64,000 bases of DNA from NCBI GenBank assembly GCA_947579605.1, contig OX388314.1, positions 17,667,982-17,731,981 of the forward strand, read 5' to 3'. The notes under the pieces were generated by a model, which saw nothing but the letters and a program-made list of their open reading frames with translations, was not told where the DNA came from and did no database searches. The translations under genes were made by a program, and so were the position numbers. This document shows, piece after piece, positions 30,001 through 42,000 of the stretch. Position 1 is the stretch's first letter, and every line of letters starts with the position of its first letter. This DNA is from Athripsodes cinereus. Its lineage: Eukaryota; Arthropoda; Insecta; Trichoptera; Leptoceridae.

Positions 30001-33000
30001 CGTTATGATGTAAATGAATGAATGAAGGAAATAACAACTTTATTTTTTGATTCTCATCCATGATTCATACATAGTAGATGCATTGTATCATAATATAAAC
30101 AATGTAATATTTTTGGAATAGGGTAAAGACAGTGAGCCGCATCCAAGTACCTAAGGAGGAACCGCCGCTGATTGTACATATTGTGTTCTGTAGGGACACT
30201 TGGAAAAGAGAGCGAGTTTTTTATGAATTTTATTGAATGTAACAACACGTGCAAGTATATGTGTATATTGAAACTTTATTGTTTTATATACAGAAAAAGC
30301 GCTGAACTCGATATTACTAAATTACAGGCATTTTTACATATTCAATGTTTTGCACTTGTGTTTTTGTACCACTCGCTTATATTTGTAGAACTTCCACTTC
30401 TATTACATCACGGCATATTTTACAAGAGGGGTAGTCAGCAGAACAGCTGTATGTAAATGAACATGCCAGCCATCCTTCAAAAACAAAAATCAAATCATTG
30501 AAGATGTGTGGCAACCTCATTACTGAATTTAGGGTGTGAAATGTCTTAGTTTTTCGAACACCTGTCTTTGAAAAGAAGTTAGAAACCAATTCTTTGCCAG
30601 GTGTTCCATGGAATATTTTTTTTCACAAACACAAGCGAATAAGAAAATTAATAAAATTGCATAGATAAGATATCAATATTCATTCATGCGGTAACACTTA
30701 ACCTTGTAATTTAAAAAAAAAATGTATACCACCTTATACACTTTTCACAGTAAGCTAAAAGCTTGTGTCGTGAAAAAGGAGTTTGCCGACACCTGGGATT
30801 GAACTGCGGACCTCGTGTGCATGAGGCTGAGACTCTTCCTCCAGGCTACCGACTATTTTGTATAACTATACACCCTTTAATGTTATTCTAGAGAATAAAC
30901 GGATAACATTTTTTATCAGTAGGGATTTTATACCATTGAGTCACCCATCTCAAAATATTTCTAAAATTATTATTTTGTATTAATTAAAATAAAACACTTA
31001 TTTGTAGTATATCCACGGTGACGGCGAAAAGCTTTTCGCCAGCCTGATGATGAGAGCGGAAGCTCTTGAAAGCCGGCTCGCGTCCAATAAAAAGTCACCG
31101 TGGATATACCACAAATAAGTGTTTTATTTTAATTAATTCAACATGAATTTCCACCAAGTACCGTCGGTTGAAAATATCAACTTTATTATTTTGTATCCTT
31201 TCAAATATCGTATCATAAATCCTAATACGAATTATTCTGATTAAACTTCTAAATTGATTAAGAATCTTTTAAGGCAGATTAAATTGAATTCAAATTTCAT
31301 TATTATAATATTTATTAGCAAGCTTACCAGCTCGCGCTGCTTTGACTTATGACTGTGCGTAGGTTTCATAATATATATCTTTCAACAATACATACCTAAT
31401 GATAGTAGGTAAGTACTGTAATCATATCATAAATATTAATTGAAACAAGGATATCTCAGTCTTATGAAGGCTCCGATACCACAGTTCAGCCTAACATCCT
31501 AAGGGAGATGATCCAATTTTCCTGTGCGGCTTGCTGATGTATACCTATATATACTACTTCATCTATTTATATTACAATATTTGCCTACATATATACCGAT
31601 ACTACCTATACTGACGAATCAAGGGACCACTTTTTTATTATAACAGCCTCTCGATAGCTCGGTAACTTGATGCGAGAAGAAGATAGGATTTATGGAGTGT
31701 TCTAAATTTCAATTTAAATTGTTTTGTAAAAAGCAATTACTCGTAAAACAACATGAGTAAGACACTGAATATATTAAAAATAACCACGGGTTATAACGTC
31801 TACCCATTCGAGATGTCATTTATGGTGCGGAGACTGACTAACTATTTAATAAGTAGATAATATTATATAACTTTTCTATTTTTGAAGAGGAAACACTATG
31901 AAAGCTCATTTTTAAAATTTAGGTAATAAAAAAAAATGAAACACTGTATAACTTTCACTAATTAATATACCTATAGCTTAGAAACTTTTCGGAAATACGT
32001 CCATCCACATATTTATAAGATATTTATTACTGAAGATGGACGTATGTCCGAAAAGCTTCTAAGCAATATATTAATTAGTGAAAGTTAAAGAGTGTTTCAT
32101 TTTTTACTACGTAAAAAAAAAGTTAATATTGACTGGCCTCTAATAACAATAACCGGAATGGCATGGATAGTTATAATTATAAGATTTAAGAAAATGGCTG
32201 GCAACATAAATATATACATTTTATTTACTAACAGAATGAACGGACTCAACAGCCTTTATAAACCAATATCAATAGCAAAAACAACTAATATTAGGTATAA
32301 CAGCATGCAATGAAAAAACAAAATCATGAAAACGAAAGCTACAGGGGTTCAGGGCAAAAACAAACAAAAATCAAATAAGTAATTATTAAATTATAAAGTT
32401 CAACCTTTTATATTTCAATAAAGTTTTAAAATTATACATATTTCTGTTTTATACACAAATTAACTCAAAAGTACAAACGTGCGTTTATATGAATGGTAAA
32501 TATGATATGAACTTAATTTTACTATTATATAAATGATATTTATTTACTCATCGAACTTATTGCATATTCCGTTTTCATTGTAGAAGAATAATTGATAAAA
32601 TTGGTTTCCTCGTATCAAAAAGGAATTTTTGCCCCAATTTCCTTTCATATTTTTTTATCGTCCATCTCTTATCTCTCTTGTAACATAATCACATTTTTTC
32701 TTTATATTATTATTGACTATGCATTGCGGTTGAGAGAAACAGAACAAAAATATTCAGATAAAAGCTTACAATACGTAGTTAATATACTTACGTCTACGTT
32801 TTACTACCTATATAAATATTATAGAGTTATAAGTAATTATTACTGAAGATGGACGTATGTCCGAAAAGCTTTTAATATTATAACAATTTTAAATGAAAGT
32901 AAACAGTGTTTTTTCTTTAAATATTTATTATCTAAATTAAATGAACTTTCATAGTGTTTCCTCTTCGAAAATCGAAAAGTTATATAAATATTCTTTTATT

Positions 33001-36000
33001 TAATTATTCTGGTGGAAAAATTATATAAGTTTAAAAAAAATGTCAATGCTTCATCTCTCACAAGTAAGGTATTAATATATGAATAACTACATGTAATAAG
33101 CATGCAAATCGTGCTAAACGCACCTTATAAATATACCTATTTAAAACATACACCTTAACGTTGAATCGAGAATGTTAATATCTTACGTGATATTTACGAA
33201 TACTTACCTTCTTTTTACAAAACACACAGCTAGATGAAAACGTTAATCAATCATCAGTCTTTAATCGACCCGTCCTTATAGGGTTACAAAGGCATTTCTT
33301 CGAATATTTCTTCGGAGAATGCTCCGAATCGTCACCCAATGATTGTAGATTGATTGACGTTTTCATCCAGCTGTGTGGACGCGGCTAATGTAGATTAAAC
33401 AGGGTAATGGGATTCGTAGCTATGATAGTCAAAATCTAGTTTTTATAATACCACAAATATAGCAAAAAAAATATACTAGTATAGAAAAATGAGCGTATGA
33501 TAAGTACTAAGTATGAACGTTGTCAGTAAGTACTTATGTATGAATGTTGTTAGTTAGTAGGTACGTATGAAAACATTCCGGAAATTCTGTTAGCACTGAG
33601 TAATTTATTACACACAAAATGTCGTAGTGAAACTTTTGGAATAATAATTATAACAACAGATAAATATATATGTATGTATGTAAAACAGTTGGTATATTCC
33701 GCAAAAATAGAATACAAAATATTCACACATGACCGTGAACCAGAATCCAGGTGGTTGCTCTCGATGCAGACCTTATTTAGAATTTTATTCAAATGTAGTA
33801 TCTTACAAATGTCAAATGAATAGTATCTACTAATCTATACCATCGCGTTAATAGCCACAAATGAATAATAAAAAAAGACAGAGTTTCAACTCGATACTTT
33901 ACTTTTGCATGACGATGAGAGCGTAAGCTCTTGAAAGCCGGTTCGCAAGAATAAATAAAGTCAATAGTGGAATAACTATATATCGTGTTTCATTTTAAAA
34001 ATTATTGATAATTTTGCATTTCGATTGCATTTAATGTCAAAGTATTTTTGTGTTAAAGTAATCAGGATAAAAAAAATGAACAGATAAAAAGTAATTAACA
34101 TTGAGCTTATTCTCTATAAATAAATATCTACTAAATAAATACAAAACAAATTAGTAAAAGCTATTCGTGAAAATCAACAAGCCTTCATATAATTTTAGAG
34201 CTTACTAAGAATTTTCAAAGTCGTTTGACTACCTACTTTTATTACTCTTGAGGCTTATCAGTCTATTTTCAAGACCGCTTATTTGATTTTTCTAAGACAT
34301 AAGATAATATAATTCTAGATTAAGAGGGCGTCGGAAGTAGCCCCCTTGAGTATCATAGTCTTTGTTGTGTGATTTATGGTTACAACGAATTAACAAAAAG
34401 CCTACAACGGGATTGACCTACTTAACAGACATACTTTTCTTCTGGCAGTGATATATTAGAGTATTTGTAGGTGGAACATTTATACAAGCGTAAGAAAACT
34501 CTTTAAATTATGAAACACTATATTTCTCAGATGGTACAATGTACTAGGTACGATTTGTTCATTTTCGTTGAAAGCTGTGACCAGTTTTTAACATTTTTTT
34601 TTGTATAGATGTTAAAAAAACGTTTTAGTATTTATTGACAATTTTACTTAACAAATAACACCAGCACTACCAACAGATTGTGCAAAATCCCTTTAGTAGA
34701 TAAAAATCCAGTAAAATGAGAAAACCATGTTTGATGTTTACAAATTTAATTGTAAAAAGGTCTAATTTACCTAAAAAAAACTTAAGCATTGCTTATAAAT
34801 TTTGTATGTAGAAGTCACTCGATAAATTCATCATGAATCTAAATTACAGACTCTGGTGCTATTTGTATTTTCCTTGAATATTTGCCAATATTTTAAGTGA
34901 AAAAGTATTTGATTTCAAGGATATAACTTATGGTATTTTATATATTTATACACACAAGAATATAACAACCTGACAATTATTTATAAATAGTATGAATTTG
35001 AAGAAGTCTAGTCCCATTATGTATATTATAATATAAAGGCAAATTTCGTTTTGTTCACTAACTTAGTTAATTTCACACAAAAAGCTTTATCCAACATTAT
35101 TTCACAAAAACAGTGTCATAAATAGAGGATCTCCGTTATTGAGATGATTTATCACCAAAATAGTTTTGATCAACCTAGTTTTTAGTAGAACAGCTTGAAG
35201 GATATACCTACAATAAAAACTAGTTAATCCCACCTCTTTGTATCTATAAGATAATGTAGCTAAGCAAAGTGGAAAAGGAGTTAAGTAAATATAAAAAAAA
35301 CAAATGAAAGTTTTGACAATTAATATGAAATGCTACTCAGTGCAGTCCCCGGCAAAAATAGGTCTAGAAAGACAGAGATATTAAAAAATATCATGAATAA
35401 GATGATGTTGGAGACAGAGAGAGAAATAAAACAGAACAATAGAAAGCACCAATACACAATTATTTGTACTTGTAACAGATATTGATATGAAAATAAGATA
35501 ACGATACACCACCATATTAACATTTCGTTAATTAAATTCCAATAATATTGATTAACTAATATTTGATTTTACGAATTCTTTCTTTTTGAGGTTTCCTTCA
35601 GTTTCATGAAAACATTTGATAACTTATAGACTTTATCCAAATTAATCAATTTTCTTCGATTTTTTCATAAATAAAACCTAGTAATTTACAGATTTTTGGT
35701 GAATACTGTATATCTTACGATAGAAATTGCATGATAGGAAATTGTGAATTAAAAAAATTAAGGGATGTAATTACATTTTAAATTGGTCGGGTTGAAATAT
35801 GAATTATTTTCAATTATTTTGTGAACGAAGTTTGATTTGATTTCTTACAATTCTCTAATTGTGATTATAATTATAATTGAAGAGGTTGAGATGAAAATTC
35901 TAGAATCTGTTGTTATGAAGCCAATCGTTTTATTTTTTTACTTTAAATATATTCAAAAAAATATACCAATAGATATAATAAAGATTATCAGATCATATTT

Positions 36001-39000
36001 CCGTTCGTTGATTCAAAGTAGGTACTTTTTTTGTTATTTTAAAATATAAATACATATGTACATTGGGTGGTGCCAAGACAACATTATATATGTATTGTTG
36101 AAAGTGGGGGAACACGACTATTGTTCGGTTTAGGAGTTAGGCTATTGTCCAGAAGTGAACTCAAGATCCAGACATAAGTGGTAGACAACAATAGCATAGA
36201 ACGCTGCAATCCTCTTTGCATTAAGCAATCTAAAATAACAATGTAAATAATGTTCTTAAAATCGATACCATATCATTTTAAAATCATTCAAATTTCCATA
36301 ACAAGGCATATAATATAAATGTAGTAGATAAGCAAAGGAAAAAAAAAACGAACCAAACATCAAAAAATATATACACTTTTTTTTAAATATTAAAAGACTT
36401 TTCTCGCCTTTTATCCTTTGAACCCACTTTAACTTCGTAAACAAGAAATGGGATGACCATTTTGTTCATAATATCACGACTCAGCAATTTCCCTCTGATG
36501 TTGCTTAAAAAATGCTAAAGAGTTTTCGTAATATACCTACCCTTGGAGGATTATGGGGTTGTGAAAACGCTGTACCAATGTATATATAATGAGTTACAAT
36601 CCACTGGATTGGTCTGCAACGAGTTTGGTTTTTCTTCTCCATTCGTCTCTATTCTCAGCCAGTCTTTTTAGCCCTACGTATGAGCCACAGTTCATGTCTC
36701 TCTTCAGTTGGTCCATGTATGCGTCTCTTGGACGGCCTCTGCCATTTGTCCCCTCGGTCTTACCCTCTGCGATGGCGATGAGTAGTCCTGGATGCCTGAT
36801 GTTGTGGCCAATCCAGTTAGCTCGTTGTTGGCTGATTCTCTTAAGGAGTTGCCTTTTTTCGCCTACCCTGTTTAATACTTCTTCATTTTCGACGTGCTCC
36901 GACCAATGGATCTTGAGCATGCGTCTGTAGCACCACATCTCAAAGGCCGCCAACCGTCCGCTTTCACTCTTGCTGATGGTCCATGTCTCACAACCATAAA
37001 GCAGAATGCTCCATACAAAGGCTTTAGTAAGATTCTTCCTTACGCTTAAGTCAATATTTGGGGATTCCAATATCTTTGATTTTTTGTTAAAGGCAATCCT
37101 TGCCTGGTTTATTCTGCTTACAATTTCCGATTTGGAGCGTCCATCCTGGTTTATTCTGCTGCCCAGGTACACGAACTCACTTACTTGTTTGATGCTCACT
37201 CCATTTATGGCAATGTTCGCAGTCGCTTCCTCTCTTCCGACGACCATACATTTTGTTTTTTCTTTATTTATTTTCATGTTGTACTTTGACAACAGAATGC
37301 TTTCCATTTTTCCTAAGGCTTCGTTCAGCTCCATCTCGGAGTCTGCGAGCAGTGCTATGTCGTCAGCATATCTGATCATGTCGACCTTTTTCCCATTTAT
37401 TTTGACTCCTGTCCAGTTCTTCATTTCTTCTCTCAGGTCATCAATGGCTCGCTGTATATAGCAGTTAAAGAGAGCTGGCGACATTGAGCATCCTTGTCTT
37501 ACGCCTTGTTCGACCCTTGCTTCTGCGCAGCTCTCTCCGCTTTTGATCACAGCCATTTCGTTCTTGTATAAGCTCCAGATTGCTCTTCTGTCTTTATAAC
37601 TCATTCCTATCTGGTTTAGAGTGTTAAAAAGTTGTTCCCATTCTACTTTATCGAATGCTTTTTCAAGGTCGATGAATGCTATATATGTGTTTTTATTAAT
37701 TGTTATTCTCTTTTCTAGAATAAGTCTGAGACTCAGGATTGCATCTCTTGTACCAGTCTCCTTGCGGAATCCAAATTGATCTTCTGAAAGTGTTTCGTTT
37801 ATTTTATTTTCCGCCCTTTTCATTATAATGTTGGTGAGTATCTTAGAAGCGTGTGATATCATGCTTAAGGTTCTGTGTTGTTCGCACTTTGTCGTGCCTG
37901 CCTTCTTAGGAAGCGCTCGTATCAGACATTTGGCAAAGTCCTCAGGTAGCTCTCCTGTGTTGTATATTTTGCAGACGAGCTTATACAATGTATCAAGCAT
38001 GCCTTTTCCCGCGCATTTAAGCAGCTCTGATGGAATCAGGTCGATGCCTGGTGCTTTGCCGTCTTTCAACTTTGCTAATGCAATATCAAATTCACTTCTT
38101 AAGATGTCATCTCCATTATTTTCTACGTCATATTCTGCTTCCAGCGCTTTGCTTTCCTGGAGTATGTTCTTTCCTTTGTACAATTGTTCTAGGTATTCCT
38201 TCCATCTTTTGACAATCAGTTCGTCCTCAAACAGCAGTTTGCCGTTTTTATCTTGTATAGCACATCGTGGCTGTGTTTTTTCATTGAAGAAGTTCTTTAC
38301 TTCAGAGTATGCGGTTTCGAATTTCCTTTGTTTTATATTTCTGTTGATATTTTTGCATTTTTCTTGCAAATAACATTCCTTTTTCAGCTTGGATTCTCTG
38401 TTAATTTTGTTCCTGAGGGCTTTATATTCCTTTTTTCCTTCTTCTGTTTGAGAATTCTTTAGCTTCCTTCTTTCTTCGATCATTTTTAAAATGTCGTCTG
38501 TGATCCATTCTTTCCTAGCTTGCGGCTTTCTTTTCTCTAAAACCTCGTCTGCCGCTGCGGTTATTTTCTCTTTAATTTTCCCCCATACTTTATCTACATT
38601 ATTATTGCTCTCAAAATCGCATATATCAGTTTTTTCGTCGTATTTCTCTTTTACTTCCTTTATTTTTAGCATCTTTAGGTCCCATCTTTTTGTGGTTCTC
38701 TTCTCGAGCCTTTTGAATTTCAGTATGGTTTCCGCCACCACCATATTATGATCGCTATCAATGTCCGGACCTGCATAGCTCCTGCAATCTTTAATTTGAT
38801 TCCTGTATCGTTGACGCGTAAGAATGTAGTCAATCTGTGATCGAAATCTGTCTCCGGGAGATTTCCATGTATAGCGATGTCTATAGTGGTGTTGAAACCA
38901 GGTGTTGGCTACAAACATTTTATTTTTGGCGCAGAATTCAATGAGCCGGTTACCTCTATCATTTCTAGTGCCCAACCCATATGCTCCTACGACTGATCCC

Positions 39001-42000
39001 TCCCTTTCTTCCCCTACTACTGCGTTCCAGTCTCCCATTACAATAACATTTTCCTCGGCTTTTGTGTCATCTAGCAATTTTTGGATGTTTTCGTATAGAA
39101 TCTCAATTTCTTGGTCGCTATGGCTAGATGTTGGCATGTAGACTTGGATCAAAATTGTGTCTACGGGTTTGGTATCTAGTTTGACTAAAATAATCCTACC
39201 TCCATAGTGTACGTATCCCTTAACCCTCATACCCAAGTCTTTACTTAACATTATTCCTACCCCTCCCTGTCCCGGTTTACCCTCTATACTACCACTATGG
39301 ATTAGACGAAAGTTACCTGTCCACATATCTCCCGGGTTAGGCCACCTCATTTCAGAGATTCCTAGCGCGCTTAGTTTCATTTTAGTCATTTCTAATTTAA
39401 GATTGTCTAACTTACCATTTTGCAGCAGAGTTCTGACGTTCCAGGTTGCGTACCTTCCTTGTGTGCTGTTTCGGTTTCTTCTCACCTCCTCTCTTTTGTG
39501 TGTATTCTGCTTAATGACAAGATCTAGAGCAGACCCCACCCGGAGAGCCGAACGGGGGTCTATTTTACCTCCGGAAGATTTTACTAAAGATCTTATCATT
39601 TTCATAATTCGTTGGTACTTTGGGATGCTGCTAGAGCCTTTAATGTGGTAGCTTCCCTTGCATTCCACATCCTCATGCCGTTGACCTCGAAGGTTCCTCC
39701 GCCTTTGAAGAGATTTTAGCTCCTCCGGGCAAGAGAGTGCCCTTTCCAACATCTTCCGTTAAGAAGGGTTGGTTGTTGGCTTATACCGACCAACAATCGG
39801 TCCCTGTCTACTGCGTACCAATGTACCTTATTATAATTAACAAGTTTTAAATAATAAACATAAATAGTATATAATGTTTAATTACTCTCTTTCTCTCTAG
39901 TGCACATCTGTCATAAAGATAAACCACGCGTCTGAAATTGAGTAAATTCCGTAATAAACATATTATAAAGTTTGGACATCATCAACAGAGTTTTTAGTAC
40001 ATAGTTGTTTGTTTTCGTATATGAGTTGCCACAGTTGGGAAAACGACGGGTAGTTGGAAAAGCGAATTCAGCGTTCCCTTGACAGTCTCGTTCAAACATA
40101 AGATGGTACTGTTTTGCACATTTTTAACATCTTTTCGCATTTAAAACAGCAACGTAATAAAAAAAATCATTTCAATGGGATTGTTTTGATAGTTCAGTAT
40201 AAAGAGTTAATAATTATTCAAAGCAAAGGATAAATGGCGAGTTTTTTGTATAGTTGTATTCGGTATAGTTGTAAGCAAAATTGCATATTAAATATATCAA
40301 TGGGACGCTTTTCTAACTTCTTCCGATTTGATATTGCACAATGTAAGATTGTGTACCCAAACATGGTTCTCAAATCAAGATGTCTCATTGGTTTTGTAAT
40401 CTGCGAGTTGTGCCCAAATTTAGTTTAACAATAAAAAGTAGTAAATATTGTAAATATAAATTATCAACGCTCAATATAATTAAAAAAAAATCATGCATGA
40501 ATTTATAATGAAGATGAAACATTAGTAGAAAGCAATGCTAAAGTAAAATAAAAACTAGAATCATTTCAGAGAACAAAATGCTGAACTCATGTAATACAAA
40601 ACCATGAAGTAACTAGTTTTCACAATGTTTTTGTAGTACACAATTTAGAAAATGATTTACAAAATTTATCAACTGACCAAAACATGAGTTAGTAGTAGAT
40701 CTGTTGATTATTTATTGCTTCATTAAGGGTTTATTTTAAAGGAACCATGATGGTTAGGGGTGCGGTAAAGTTCTCATTAGTGAAAGCAAACTGAATAGTG
40801 AGTAGTTAGTAGTAACAACTAGTGTAGTAATTTAAGGGATGAGAGACTGGTATAGGTACAATATAAACTAACAACACTACATAATGTTCAAACATTCACA
40901 ACAACCGCATGCAGATAAATATTATGTTTTAGATTGAATCAGTCTTTGAGTGTTCTTTTTTAATTCTAAGAGATTCAGAAATGTGAATGTTCAACAAAAA
41001 TACTTTTGTAGTATTTTACTTGATATGATAAGCTTTTGATAATTCCTTAAACATATTTTTGTGATTAAATGATACAATTTACCGGAAATTTAGAATACTT
41101 CCGTACAAATTTATATGAAATTGAAACTGTCGAATCAGTTTATGGAGCACACCATCAGAAAGCATATTAAGTACGTCACACTCAACGAGCGTTTTGATTA
41201 ATTTAACGAGAAATTCCTGACATTTTGGTGAAATAACTGATTATGTCAACTATTCTACGTGTGATACATTGAAGGTAAGGTTCTCAATGACGTTGAAATA
41301 GTTGATTAGTCGTATTATTTGTAATTTATTTCACATGTTAACATTTATTATAGAGGCACGTGTAACAAGTTACAAATTGTATAGTGTAAAATTAGCCATC
41401 AACTTAGCAGATATGAATTGCGTGTTTTTATTAATACTTATAATATTTTTTTAACATATAGTATGGCACCAGAAAGAAGGTAGGTACTTAATAAATAAGC
41501 AATGTATAGAAATAACGTTTAGATTCATCTAAATCAGAGGTTCCCAAACTTTCTACCCCCCCCCGCCACTAAATTTATTTTCTCACAGTACCTATTTCTA
41601 TGATGTAACGGGTATTTGTACCGACTATTGTTTACTTTAAAAATATTATGCGTTTAAATTTCTACCCCCCCGTCGCCGAATTTTCAAAATGGTATAGGAA
41701 TTTGAAATATTTTCAAAACTCCTCGGTTTTCTTAAAGAATATTTTCTCCCAATACCTTTTTCTACAATGTACCGGGTATCTGTACTGACAATATTGTTTA
41801 TGTCAATATCTGGTGCTTTTACCGAATATCCGATACTTTAAGTATAGATTCGTGGACCCCATTTTACAACTCGTGCATCCCCATTTTTTAGTCACGCCAT
41901 CGTGGACCCCCGTCGAGTCTCTCGTGGCAGGGGTCCACCTGGACCACTTTGGGAATCACTGATCTAAATAATCAATAATCTAACCTTGAATTATTTTGTA

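Larger units (their letters stand above)
31863..32987. mobile_element. 1.1-kb inverted-repeat element of family Y with three hammerhead-like units
   Basis: Ends 31863-31904 and 32946-32987 are 42-base inverted repeats with two mismatches (TTATATAACTTTTC…). Inside, a head-to-head palindrome (31937-32098) contains one intact and one decayed hammerhead-like unit, and a third lies at 32843-32872. No significant coding frame was seen. Confidence 0.75.

Noticed and set aside
36589..39651. Several plus-strand frames (for example 37828-38373, 181 codons)
   Set aside because: Antisense shadows of the intact RTE ORF.
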